Shown here piece after piece: positions 25,929 to 33,677 of a stretch of 64,000 nt of DNA. The DNA is from UBA7446 sp024639165. Its GTDB lineage: Bacteria > Bacteroidota > Bacteroidia > Flavobacteriales > Flavobacteriaceae. The notes below the pieces were generated by a model that saw nothing but the letters and a program-made list of their open reading frames with translations, was not told where the DNA came from and did not search any database. The DNA lies in the NCBI GenBank assembly GCA_024639165.1, contig JAHEIX010000003.1:253073-317072 (forward strand), read 5' to 3'. How positions within the stretch are numbered: position 1 is the first letter of the stretch; each line of letters starts with the position of its first letter. Position numbers and translations under genes: made by a program.

Positions 25929-26483
25929 ATGTCAGAGAAATATAAAGTCTTACTGCACGATAAGCCTAATTTTATAACACTTACAGTTGTTGGTTGGGTG
26001 GATTTGTTTATCCGTCCTGTTTACGCACAAATCCTTGATGAATCTTTTCGGTATTGCATAAAATCCAAGGGGTTGCTTGTTCATGCGTATGTGTACATGA
26101 CTAGCCATTTGCATTTGATTGTTACTTCTCAAAAAGAGGATATAAATAGTATCATTAGAGATTTTAAAAAACACACAAGTAAAAAACTAATTGAAGCCAT
26201 TATGGAACACCCTGAAAGTAGAAGAGAATGGCTATTAAATAAGTTCGCCTATGAAGCAAAAAGAGTAAAACGAAACACAAAATATAAATTATGGCGTGAT
26301 GGATTTCACCCTGTGCTTTTGGACACCTACAAAAAGTGGGAACAGAGAGTAAACTATATTCATTATAATCCTGTAGATGCGCAGTTTGTTTACCATGAGC
26401 GCGACTGGAGAAATAGCAGCTATGCAGCCTACGAAGAGGGAAATTTAGAACAAACAAATATTAAAGTTACCCCGTTATGGTAA
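25929..26483 (+). CDS. REP-associated tyrosine transposase (RAYT, IS200-like Y1 family)
   Basis: A 184-aa HUH-superfamily DNA nickase. The HUH motif is H60-L-H62 in VYMTSHLHLIV. The C-terminal part has IIRDFKKHTSKKLIEAI, LWRDGFHPVLL and VNYIHYNPVDAQFV. The tyrosines in YIHYNPV (143 and 146) are candidate nucleophiles; where many RAYTs have GYY after the LW motif, this one has GFH. Such proteins bind and cleave REP hairpins. The gene lies between two inverted REP copies, 40 bp after the left one and 25 bp before the right one. It is full length with no stop or frameshift. Confidence 0.9.
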   Translation: MSEKYKVLLHDKPNFITLTVVGWVDLFIRPVYAQILDESFRYCIKSKGLLVHAYVYMTSHLHLIVTSQKEDINSIIRDFKKHTSKKLIEAIMEHPESRREWLLNKFAYEAKRVKRNTKYKLWRDGFHPVLLDTYKKWEQRVNYIHYNPVDAQFVYHERDWRNSSYAAYEEGNLEQTNIKVTPLW

Positions 26484-26508
26484 AACAAGTGTTGAAAAGA
26501 AGGTTAGT

Positions 26509-26535
26509 CACGCGTTGCAAACGCGCGCCAGGGGG
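26509..26535 (-). repeat. REP hairpin, right copy (inverted)
   Basis: Exact reverse complement of 25862-25888, 25 bp behind the RAYT stop. It begins cacgcgttgcaaacgcg on the plus strand. Confidence 0.9.
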
Positions 26536-26621
26536 GCCATATTTTCTTTTCAGAGAAAATTTCCCCAAACGGCAGTTTATCTGCCGAAAATTTAATTATT
26601 AATTATAAATCAGCCCCCCGC

Positions 26622-26646
26622 TGGCGCGAGGCTGTGTCTCGTGCCA
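26622..26646 (+). repeat. second REP-type hairpin
   Basis: TGGCGCGAG - gctgtgt - CTCGTGCCA forms a 9-bp stem with one G-T pair. It shares the TGGCGCG start with the main REP but has a different loop and right arm, so it is a related but distinct family. Confidence 0.7.
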
Positions 26647-26746
26647 ATAAAAAGTAAAAAACGTTCTTTAATATTTCGCTGTACTCAATACAGGCATTTC
26701 GTTGTAGGCAATGCAAGCTACAATGAAGTTTCGGGCCCTTCGGCAG

Positions 26747-26782
26747 GCTCAGGGTCCTCAAGCTCAGGGTCCTCAAGCTCAG
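26747..26782 (+). repeat. 15-bp tandem duplication
   Basis: gctcagggtcctcaa occurs twice in direct succession (26747-26761, 26762-26776) and is followed by a partial third copy (gctcag). It starts within cccttcggcaggctcaggg (26737-26755), an imperfectly palindromic repeat. Confidence 0.8.
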
Positions 26783-26796
26783 AAGTGGGTACTGTC

Positions 26797-26814
26797 CCCC
26801 CTGGCGCGCGTTTG
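26797..26814 (+). repeat. partial REP copy
   Basis: Eighteen bases identical to the first 18 of the left REP (ccccctggcgcgcgtttg), then divergence, so the hairpin's right arm is lost. Same orientation as the left copy. Confidence 0.8.
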
Positions 26815-26837
26815 TAAGGCATGGTCATAAACCAGTC

Positions 26838-27029
26838 TTATGCGCGGTTCTTACTTTCTTTAGTTGGCACCCTACCCTGATTGCCCATGCCGTCCATATC
26901 GAGTACATCAACAGCTGTGGGACGCTCTTTTTTACGAGACGCATGTTGCTTGGAAATAATTCCAATCAAGAAAAACGTATACACCAGTACTATGCCCAGT
27001 CCAATAAAAAACATAATGCTATTTGTCAT
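26838..27029 (-). CDS. small single-helix membrane protein
   Basis: 63 aa: one N-terminal transmembrane helix (IMFFIGLGIVLVYTFFLIGI) followed by a charged, proline-containing tail (RKKERPTAVDVLDMDGMGNQ). The start ATG overlaps the end of the upstream 57-aa gene, so the two are translated as a pair. I do not recognise the family. Confidence 0.65.
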   Translation of the reverse strand: MTNSIMFFIGLGIVLVYTFFLIGIISKQHASRKKERPTAVDVLDMDGMGNQGRVPTKESKNRA

Positions 27030-27192
27030 CTTTCCGTCTTTGTCTGATGGCTATGGCAAATCCCAAAATGGTTATGGGCCAAAGTCCTACGTAAATGCCT
27101 TCTAACTCGTTTCCCGTAAACCAAAGGTATACCGAGTACACAAAGCTGAGAAAAGCCAATATGATAGGATAATACGTGTTTAAAAATTTCAT
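27019..27192 (-). CDS. small two-helix membrane protein
   Basis: 57 aa beginning MKFLNTYYPIILAFLSFVYS and ending RQRRKDDK. Two hydrophobic helices (residues about 8-26 and 34-49) are joined by TGNELEGIY, with a basic cytoplasmic tail. The last 11 bp overlap the next small gene. The paired overlap and clean hydropathy argue that it is real. The family is not recognised. Confidence 0.65.
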   Translation of the reverse strand: MKFLNTYYPIILAFLSFVYSVYLWFTGNELEGIYVGLWPITILGFAIAIRQRRKDDK

Positions 27193-27267
27193 AGCATGAA
27201 TTTAATACGCTACAATTTACTTAAATTAAAATAAAGTCATATTTCTATAGCTATACCACAAAAAAAA

Positions 27268-27307
27268 ACACCCCAAGGTTCTGTATACAAACAGAAGCCG
27301 GAGGTGT
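27268..27307 (-). terminator. Rho-independent terminator for the NTF2-like gene
   Basis: On the minus strand a long imperfect hairpin (outer stem ACACC/GGTGT, inner TTCTGT/ACAGAA with a short loop) is followed directly by a run of about nine T. It lies just downstream of the lipoprotein stop at 27329. Confidence 0.75.
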
Positions 27308-27328
27308 CTTAAAAACGGGTATCCTAAA

Positions 27329-27820
27329 TTACTCTGCGTCTGGAGCTACCGCCATCATTATGCCCATAGCATCGCCGTAATCACCACCGTTGATGATACG
27401 TCCTGCATCGTCAAAAGTCATGTAGTGATAAAACTTAGCCGCAAAAGATTTTCCCGATGCTAAGCTAGTGCCACGCCACGTGCCATAGGTCCGTACACTT
27501 CCATTGGGAAGGTTGGTTTCTGGATCTACACCCGGCAAAAAGTTTTCGGGCGTATACGTAATATCATCCATAGCAGCATGCCATCCACCCATATAGGCAA
27601 GCACTTCTGCTTTGGTAGTCATGAGCTCCATCCCGTAGAAGGCGCCTTGGTATTCTACTTCTTCAGAAAACATTTCAGATATGGCTTCCATATCCTCTGC
27701 TTCAAATGCCGAAAACCACGTTTTGGCGAGATCAACATTCTTGTCAAATGCAGGGTTTGGGTTTTGTGTACACGAAACCAAGAGAAGGGCTGTTGTAAAA
27801 ATTAAAAGTATTTGTTTCAT
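27329..27820 (-). CDS. NTF2-like (SnoaL-fold) lipoprotein
   Basis: A 163-aa protein with a lipoprotein signal (FTTALLLVSCTQ, Cys 17) and a single NTF2-like domain: AKTWFSAFEAEDMEAISEMFSEEVEYQG, then ...YMTFDDAGRIINGGDY. The fold often forms small-molecule or protein pockets; there is no catalytic signature to define a function. It should be anchored in the periplasm or outer membrane. It stands alone with its own terminator. Confidence 0.8.
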   Translation of the reverse strand: MKQILLIFTTALLLVSCTQNPNPAFDKNVDLAKTWFSAFEAEDMEAISEMFSEEVEYQGAFYGMELMTTKAEVLAYMGGWHAAMDDITYTPENFLPGVDPETNLPNGSVRTYGTWRGTSLASGKSFAAKFYHYMTFDDAGRIINGGDYGDAMGIMMAVAPDAE

Positions 27821-27912
27821 TTTGCTTTGATTAATTGTTTTACAATTTACAAAAAAATCAAACCTGAAGAATCATATTACTGCATCAAAACGAAAAATAT
27901 TCGCGCTATGGC

Positions 27913-28143
27913 TTATTTACACGCCCCACTTGTCCAAGACAATACACCTGCAGCACTTGCAACACAGGCATTGCTGTAGGTCTCATCATCACAACCACAA
28001 ACGGGAGTATAGTCCATGGTACAAATAGTATCGGGCATTGGTTCGGTAAGGCAATCTGTATTGACGACAGTTACATCGTCATTAGTACATGTAAACGACA
28101 GTGTTAACAAGGTAAAACACAAGGCTGATATTATTTTTTTCAT
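27913..28143 (-). CDS. Kazal-type protease inhibitor-like secreted protein
   Basis: 76 aa with a signal peptide (MKKIISALCFTLLTLSFTC) and one Kazal domain: CLTEPMPDTICTMDYTPVCG continuing CDDETYSNACVASAAG, with a final Cys near the C-terminus. The C-x-M-x-Y-x-P-V-C-G-C core and the Y-x-N-x-C motif fit serine-protease inhibitors of this fold, which are frequent in Bacteroidota. The target protease is unknown. The sterol-desaturase-family gene ends 24 bp upstream. Confidence 0.85.
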   Translation of the reverse strand: MKKIISALCFTLLTLSFTCTNDDVTVVNTDCLTEPMPDTICTMDYTPVCGCDDETYSNACVASAAGVLSWTSGACK

Positions 28144-28167
28144 AGTACTGATTCTAGGCCAATGTAG

Positions 28168-29004
28168 TTAGGTATTCATGTGCTTTATGGTTGGTTTTTG
28201 ATAGGGTTGAAACGGTTGTTTTAGCAGACTTCCTACCCTACTGTTTTCAGCTTCGTTTGGAAAAACATCCACGCCATATACAATCTCGGAGGCAGCCAAG
28301 TTTTTATACGTGCCTAACAAACGATCCCAAATCGCAAAAATATTACCAAAGTTGCTATCGGTATAAGGCAAGACATAATGGTGGTGTACCTTGTGCATAT
28401 GTGGCGTTACCAGTACATAACTAAGCCATACGTCCAGTTTGTTGGGCAACTTGATGTTGGCGTGATTAAACTGGCTTAAAACTACCGACAGCGATTGATA
28501 GAGCATCACCACACCAATGGGAGTGCCCAATAGAAAAACAGCTAGAAGCGTAAAGGTAAAACGCACCAAACTCTCTAAGGGATGATGGCGGTTGGCCGTA
28601 GTCGTATCGACATGATGATCGGAATGATGTACCAAATGCACCATCCATAAGGGCTTTATTCTGTGTTCAACCCAGTGGGCCAAATACGCCCCTATAAAAT
28701 CCAAAAGCAATACACCCAAGACCACATACAACCAAAACGGCATGGCAAACATTTGCAACAGACCAAAAGCGTTAGCTTGTGTCCAATCAGCGGTATTTAA
28801 CAGCAAAAATGCCAAGAAAAAGTTAACCAAAACCGAAGTCGCTGTGAAAAAAAAGTTGGGCCAAGCATGACGCCATTTTTTGTAGTGCAAACTGCGAGTG
28901 GGCACCAGTCCTTCTATCAACCAAAAGAGCGTAATGCCGCCCACCAGTATGATACTGCGATGAAGCGAAGGAATGGTTTCAAAGTATTGGACGATGTCTT
29001 CCAT
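28168..29004 (-). CDS. sterol desaturase/fatty acid hydroxylase family membrane protein
   Basis: 278 aa with about four membrane helices and the di-iron histidine clusters of the family: HWVEH, HLVHHSDHH and HMHKVHHHY. Members insert oxygen or double bonds into lipids, or cleave ether lipids. The bacterial substrates are mostly unknown, and nothing nearby identifies one. It starts at the ATG at 29004 and is followed 24 bp later by the Kazal gene. Confidence 0.9.
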   Translation of the reverse strand: MEDIVQYFETIPSLHRSIILVGGITLFWLIEGLVPTRSLHYKKWRHAWPNFFFTATSVLVNFFLAFLLLNTADWTQANAFGLLQMFAMPFWLYVVLGVLLLDFIGAYLAHWVEHRIKPLWMVHLVHHSDHHVDTTTANRHHPLESLVRFTFTLLAVFLLGTPIGVVMLYQSLSVVLSQFNHANIKLPNKLDVWLSYVLVTPHMHKVHHHYVLPYTDSNFGNIFAIWDRLLGTYKNLAASEIVYGVDVFPNEAENSRVGSLLKQPFQPYQKPTIKHMNT

Positions 29005-29027
29005 GATCCAAATATATTGATTTTAAG

Positions 29028-29171
29028 CTACTGACCGTTCAACATACGCTGTACAGATTCCAGTGTGGTCAGTAATTTTATCTTGTGTACCGAGTCGATA
29101 AACTGTCCGTTTTCGAGTCTTGCTTGAAGAACTTCGATGAGTTCAGCTATGGATTGATTGGGTTGAATCAT
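29028..29171 (-). CDS. possible 47-aa protein
   Basis: An open frame of 47 codons from ATG 29171 to TAG 29028, starting MIQPNQSIAELIEVLQARLE and ending RMLNGQ. It is predicted almost wholly helical and amphipathic, soluble, with good coding character, and fills an otherwise empty gap. It lies 23 bp upstream of the desaturase gene in the same direction. The family is not recognised. Confidence 0.45.
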   Translation of the reverse strand: MIQPNQSIAELIEVLQARLENGQFIDSVHKIKLLTTLESVQRMLNGQ

Positions 29172-29259
29172 AAACTATAATTTAAAATCAAAATTAAAAC
29201 AATTAGCCTTATGAGTTGATATAAAAGCAAGTTTGTACTTTTACGGAGATTTACAATTC

Positions 29260-30861
29260 ATGAGACCATTTAAATCTGCCATAAAAACAAGCAAAGCGAG
29301 TTATAAAGAGAACTACGCCGAGATGGAAAAACTGGTGCAAGAATTGCATCAACTCCTAAAAAGCAGTCAAACGCAAGGAACAGATGCTTCCATTGCACGT
29401 GCACGAAAGCGTGGAAAGCTTTTGGCGCGTGAACGCATTACCATGCTGCTGGACAAAGACAGTCCGTTCCTTGAACTCATGCCGCTAGCAGGACTTACGC
29501 ACGAAGGCGGTTTTGGCCCTGGAGGTACTACAGTGGCCGGGATAGGCTACGTAAACAAGCGTTTGTGTTTGATCAATGCAAACTTGGGCACCCGCAAAGG
29601 CGGAGCTGTAGACTATGCGACTAGCCTCAAGGTATTGCGACTTGGCGAAATTGCCTTAGAAAACAAATTACCTACCATTAATTTGGTTGAAAGTGGTGGT
29701 GCTAACCTACCCGACCAAGACCGTGTATTCAACAATTACGGTGCTTCTTTTAGAGAAATGTCCAGACGTTCTAAATTGGGAATTCCAACCATATCTGTGG
29801 TCTTTGGAAATGCTACCGCTGGGGGTGCTTATGTTCCTGGTATGTCAGACTATACCATCATGCAAAAGGATGCTGCAAAAGTATTTTTGGCTGGCCCTCC
29901 GCTAGTAAAGATGGCCACCAACGAAATTGCCAACGACGAAGAGCTTGGTGGAGCCAACATGCACAGCCGTATTTCTGGTGTTGCCGACTTTTTGGCAGAG
30001 GATGAACAAGATGCCATTAGCATTGCAAGAGATGTGGTTAAGACATTGAAACCTGCAAAACCTTATGCTGCTCCGCAGGCACCCGTCGTACCACCAAGGT
30101 ACAGTGCAGAAGAATTGTTGGGTATCGTCCCAGCCAACCTTAAAAGAGCTGTAGACATCAGAGAGGTATTGATCCGAATTGTGGACAATTCCGAGTTTAC
30201 GGAGTTTAAAACCAACTATGGAATTACTATGGTATGCTGCTGGGCCAACATCAATGGTTATCCCGTAGGTATCATTGCTAACAATGGGGTTATTTTTGCC
30301 GAGTCGGCGCAAAAAGCCACACAATTTATTCAACTGGCAAATAAATCCAATACTCCCCTCCTATTTGTACACAACACCACCGGGTTCATGGTAGGTAAAC
30401 AATACGAACAAAATGGAATGATCAACAGCGGTGCGCAACTGATACACGCCGTTTCAGGAAGTACAGTGCCCCATATTAGTTTGCTGATTGGCAATTCGTA
30501 TGGTGCTGGAAATTACGCTATGTGTGGACGTTCTTTTCAACCTCGCTTTCTATTCTCCTACCCCAATGTACAATCTGGCGTGATGGGCGCTGAGCAATTG
30601 TCGGGTGTGATGGAAATTGTCAGACGTCAGTCTGCAGCTTCACTCAATAAAAAAGTAGATGAAAAAGCACTCAAAAAAGCCAAAGAGGCGATGTATCAAG
30701 ATGCGAAGCAAAAAGCCAGCGTTTGGCATGCAACATCAGAGCTTTGGGATGATGGAGTGATAGATCCGCGCGATACGCGCAAGTATCTAAGCCTGTGTTT
30801 GGCCACCGTCTACAACGAAAACATCGAGGGTAGTGATGCCTTTGGCGTATTTCGCATGTAA
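29260..30861 (+). CDS. acyl-CoA carboxylase, carboxyltransferase (beta) subunit
   Basis: This is the biotin-dependent carboxyltransferase component for a short- or branched-chain acyl-CoA. Crotonase-fold N and C domains are present: RKRGKLLARERITMLLDKDS, ESGGANLPDQDRVF, GNATAGGAYVPGMSDYTIM and, in the C half, GAQLIHAVSGSTVPHISLLI and GNSYGAGNYAMCGR with ANNGVIFAESAQKATQFI. The ESGGANLP and GGAYVPGMSDY motifs resemble the methylcrotonyl-CoA enzyme, though a propionyl-CoA role is possible. It is 533 aa from the ATG at 29260; an upstream TTG at 29233 lies in the leader. No biotin carboxylase subunit is adjacent. Confidence 0.88.
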   Translation: MRPFKSAIKTSKASYKENYAEMEKLVQELHQLLKSSQTQGTDASIARARKRGKLLARERITMLLDKDSPFLELMPLAGLTHEGGFGPGGTTVAGIGYVNKRLCLINANLGTRKGGAVDYATSLKVLRLGEIALENKLPTINLVESGGANLPDQDRVFNNYGASFREMSRRSKLGIPTISVVFGNATAGGAYVPGMSDYTIMQKDAAKVFLAGPPLVKMATNEIANDEELGGANMHSRISGVADFLAEDEQDAISIARDVVKTLKPAKPYAAPQAPVVPPRYSAEELLGIVPANLKRAVDIREVLIRIVDNSEFTEFKTNYGITMVCCWANINGYPVGIIANNGVIFAESAQKATQFIQLANKSNTPLLFVHNTTGFMVGKQYEQNGMINSGAQLIHAVSGSTVPHISLLIGNSYGAGNYAMCGRSFQPRFLFSYPNVQSGVMGAEQLSGVMEIVRRQSAASLNKKVDEKALKKAKEAMYQDAKQKASVWHATSELWDDGVIDPRDTRKYLSLCLATVYNENIEGSDAFGVFRM

Positions 30862-30862
30862 G

Positions 30863-31984
30863 CTACGCTAGGGCTTTTTGATACATACGCTCGTATGCCG
30901 GTACAATTTTATGCACATCAAAACGACAAGCATATTCATAGGCCTGGTGCTTAAATAAGGTTAGTTTTTCCTTATCGGACAGCAATGCAACAGCATGCTT
31001 TGCCATAGCATCTACATCACCAACAGCTGTTAGATAACCCGTTTCGCCATGAATGTTTACTTCGGGCAGTCCTCCTGTATTGGTAGAAATAACAGGTGTA
31101 GCAGCAGCCATAGCTTCCAAGGCAGCCAGTCCAAAACTTTCGGTTTGTGAGGGCAACAACAAGAGGTCTGAGTAGCATAAAATTTTACTGACTTCGTTTG
31201 TTTTTCCATAAAAAACAACATCTTCCCAAACATTCAATTCTCGGCAGCGGTTTTCCGCTGCCAAGCGGTCTGGGCCATCGCCAACCATCAGGAGTTTAGC
31301 CGGCATCTGCGCACGAACCTTCGCAAACGTTTCAATAACATCCAATACGCGTTTTACAGGCCTAAAATTACTTACATGCGTAAGTATGACCTCGTCGGCA
31401 GCAGCTACAGATCCACGTTCACAATTCACCCGAATATTGTCATAGCGCGAAATGTTGATAAAATTAGGCACCACATGGATTTCCTTATGCACATCAAACA
31501 AGCTAAAGGTATCGCTTCGTAGGTCTTTTGAAACAGCCGTTACCACATCAGAATTATTGATACTAAAGGTAACAGCAGGTTTGTAAAACGGATGACTTCC
31601 AACCAAGGTAATGTCCGATCCGTGAAGGGTGGTCACCAAAGGAATGTCTATGCCGTTTTCTTTGAGCATTTGCTTGGCCATATAGGCAGCATAAGCGTGT
31701 GGAATAGCATAATGTACATGCAGCAGCTCGATTTGATGTAATTTTACCATCTCCACCAACATGCTTGAAAGTGCTAACTCATAGGGCTGAAAATGAAATA
31801 GCGGATAGCGTGGCACATGTACCTCGTGAAAGTGAATATTCCCTGCCAAAGACTGCAAACGCACCGGCTGTTTATAGCTTACAAAATGCACCTCATGCCC
31901 TCTTTCGGCCAAGGAGATACCCAATTCTGTAGCCACTACCCCACTTCCACCATAGGTTGGGTAACAAACAATCGCTATTTTCAT
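30863..31984 (-). CDS. bshA: N-acetyl-alpha-D-glucosaminyl L-malate synthase
   Basis: BshA is a GT4 glycosyltransferase that joins GlcNAc from UDP-GlcNAc to L-malate, the first step of bacillithiol synthesis. The start MKIAIVCYPTYGGSGVVATE is diagnostic, followed by LHGSDITLVG, SNFRPVKRVLDVIE and the nucleotide-sugar site PSQTESFGLAALEAMA. It is 373 aa. The other bacillithiol genes (bshB, bshC) are not in this window. It meets the carboxylase gene tail to tail with one base between. Confidence 0.95.
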   Translation of the reverse strand: MKIAIVCYPTYGGSGVVATELGISLAERGHEVHFVSYKQPVRLQSLAGNIHFHEVHVPRYPLFHFQPYELALSSMLVEMVKLHQIELLHVHYAIPHAYAAYMAKQMLKENGIDIPLVTTLHGSDITLVGSHPFYKPAVTFSINNSDVVTAVSKDLRSDTFSLFDVHKEIHVVPNFINISRYDNIRVNCERGSVAAADEVILTHVSNFRPVKRVLDVIETFAKVRAQMPAKLLMVGDGPDRLAAENRCRELNVWEDVVFYGKTNEVSKILCYSDLLLLPSQTESFGLAALEAMAAATPVISTNTGGLPEVNIHGETGYLTAVGDVDAMAKHAVALLSDKEKLTLFKHQAYEYACRFDVHKIVPAYERMYQKALA

Positions 31985-32029
31985 ATTGAAAAGGGTTTAG
32001 TGGACAGGATTTCTAAAATTAGCATCAAA

Positions 32030-32037
32030 CAAAAGTA
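32030..32037 (-). promoter_or_regulatory. candidate -7 box for bshA
   Basis: The minus strand reads TACTTTTG (TAnnTTTG) 45 bp upstream of the bshA start, in the gap behind the GH3 gene. Confidence 0.4.
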
Positions 32038-32064
32038 TTGGTAATACTCCGAAGCGCAAAACAA

Positions 32065-33663
32065 TCAGTTAAAAGCTTCAAGTGAAACGGGCAATTTACC
32101 CACGGCTTCAATTTTTCCAAATAAAGCTTGTGCTGCAGCATTGGCAAAAGTCAACGCTTGCTGGTGTGCCAACAGTACGCTTGCGTATTCATTTATTCCC
32201 GATAGTTGCCCTAATACATAGGGTTTTGCAAACACCACAACGTGCACATTTTGATGTTTTGAAAGTTTAGCCAATACCGTAAGTGCATCCTCTGATAGGA
32301 ATTGTTTTTTCCAAGGCGTAGCCGTATCAGCGTAAATGCCCACAACCAAGGTTTCATTTGGACGAATACCTCCAGCTGCATAAGGTGAAAACTGCCGTAC
32401 AGTTGCATATTGCCGTAAAGCGTTTAAGAAGGCATTGTCCGTTTGGGTACCTAGTGCAACAAAAGCCAATGGGGTCTTGGGTGCTATGGGAAATGTCTTA
32501 TTATGGTGCACTAACACTAGACTCTGCTCAGCAATTTGCTTGGTCAAATAACGGTCAAAAGAAGTAAAGGGCAGGACTTCATAAAAGTCCTTTCTGGTTT
32601 GTTCTAAGGCGAGTTGGTATTTGGCCGCAAGGATTTTTTTGACTGATTTTGCTAATCGTTCTGCTGTAATACTTCCAGATAAATAATGTGATTTTAAATT
32701 TGCAATGGAGCGTGTTAGGTTTTCTGGAACAAGGAGTATGTCTGCCCCTGCCAAAAAAGCTTGAAGTGCGGGTTGGGCAACGCGATTCGTGACTCCCTTC
32801 ATATTTAGTGCATCTGTAAAAATAAGCCCCTTAAATCCCATTTGGTGCTGTAATAAATCGCTTACCACCTCAAAGGATGTTGAAACGGGAATGCTGTCAT
32901 TTTTTGTCAATGCAGGCACCGCCAAATGCCCCACCATAACTCCTTTGAGCGTATTAGTAATCAGCTGTTGGAATGGGAACAGGTCTATACTGTCTAATGC
33001 TTTGCTACTGCGATTGATGCGTGGAAGTGTTTTGTGCGAATCTTGAACTGCTGCACCGTGACCTGGAAAATGTTTGGCTATCGCCCAAACGCCTGCTTGC
33101 TGTAAACCTTCCATAAAGGCTAGGCCCTTTTTTGCAACATTATTTGGATCATCACCAAAAGAACGCACACCAATGATGGGGTTTTTTGACTCGCTATTGA
33201 CGTCCAAAACGGGGGAAAAAGTGACATGAACGCCCATGCTGCGTTTACGTGCTCCTATTCTTTTGCCTAAGGCATAAACCAAATCACTGTGCGGCAATGC
33301 GCCTAGGGTCATGGCATATGGATAAGCGGGTACATCAGTTAGGCGCATGGCCATTCCCCATTCGGCATCTGCGCCAATAAGTAAGGGGATTGAAGCTTGG
33401 TTTTGATAGGTACGCGTATCACGTACTTGTTGCTTACTGGTACCCTTTGAAAACAAGACCCCGCCGATGTGTTGTGCTTGTATCTGCTTGCTCGTGGCCA
33501 TTCTTTTTGAGGCATTCCCATCGGGATAGGCCATGACCATAAAAAGTTGCCCGATTTTTTGTTCTAGGGTCATTTGGGCATAAATACTGTCAACCCATGT
33601 TTGTTGAGGTTGGGCGTACAAGAGTGTTGCCGCAAATAAGATCGAGAACAAAAGGCGAAACAT
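32065..33663 (-). CDS. family 3 glycoside hydrolase, NagZ-like, secreted
   Basis: A 532-aa protein with a signal peptide (MFRLLFSILFAATLLYAQPQ). The GH3 N-terminal domain has KIGQLFMVMAYPDG, the substrate-binding KHFPGHG, the NagZ-type His loop (AAVQDSHKTLPRI) and the nucleophile Asp in LIFTDALNMKGV. The His-containing loop points to a beta-N-acetylglucosaminidase acting on peptidoglycan fragments or chitooligosaccharides. A C-terminal GH3_C-like domain follows. It is 14 bp downstream of the next gene in a minus-strand series. Confidence 0.88.
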   Translation of the reverse strand: MFRLLFSILFAATLLYAQPQQTWVDSIYAQMTLEQKIGQLFMVMAYPDGNASKRMATSKQIQAQHIGGVLFSKGTSKQQVRDTRTYQNQASIPLLIGADAEWGMAMRLTDVPAYPYAMTLGALPHSDLVYALGKRIGARKRSMGVHVTFSPVLDVNSESKNPIIGVRSFGDDPNNVAKKGLAFMEGLQQAGVWAIAKHFPGHGAAVQDSHKTLPRINRSSKALDSIDLFPFQQLITNTLKGVMVGHLAVPALTKNDSIPVSTSFEVVSDLLQHQMGFKGLIFTDALNMKGVTNRVAQPALQAFLAGADILLVPENLTRSIANLKSHYLSGSITAERLAKSVKKILAAKYQLALEQTRKDFYEVLPFTSFDRYLTKQIAEQSLVLVHHNKTFPIAPKTPLAFVALGTQTDNAFLNALRQYATVRQFSPYAAGGIRPNETLVVGIYADTATPWKKQFLSEDALTVLAKLSKHQNVHVVVFAKPYVLGQLSGINEYASVLLAHQQALTFANAAAQALFGKIEAVGKLPVSLEAFN

Positions 33664-33677
33664 ACCTTAAAGGTAGG

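Larger units (their letters stand above)
25862..26535 (+). mobile_element. REP-RAYT-REP unit
   Basis: A RAYT transposase gene is bracketed by a perfect 27-bp inverted repeat (25862-25888 and 26509-26535). Each arm itself contains the hairpin CGCGTT-TGC-AACGCG, the hallmark of REP sequences. The unit cuts off the RHS remnant at its left end. This arrangement matches the REPtron/REPIN organisation described for RAYT genes; whether the unit still moves is unknown. Confidence 0.8.
26536..26837. other. gene-free stretch filled with hairpins and short repeats
   Basis: No credible gene is present. The stretch holds an ATTTTCT/AGAAAAT hairpin (26541-26560), a CGGCAG/CTGCCG hairpin (26570-26586), a second REP type (26622-26646), a 15-bp tandem duplication (26747-26782) and a partial copy of the main REP (26797-26814). 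It looks like an accumulation site for short repeats behind the RAYT gene. Confidence 0.7.
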
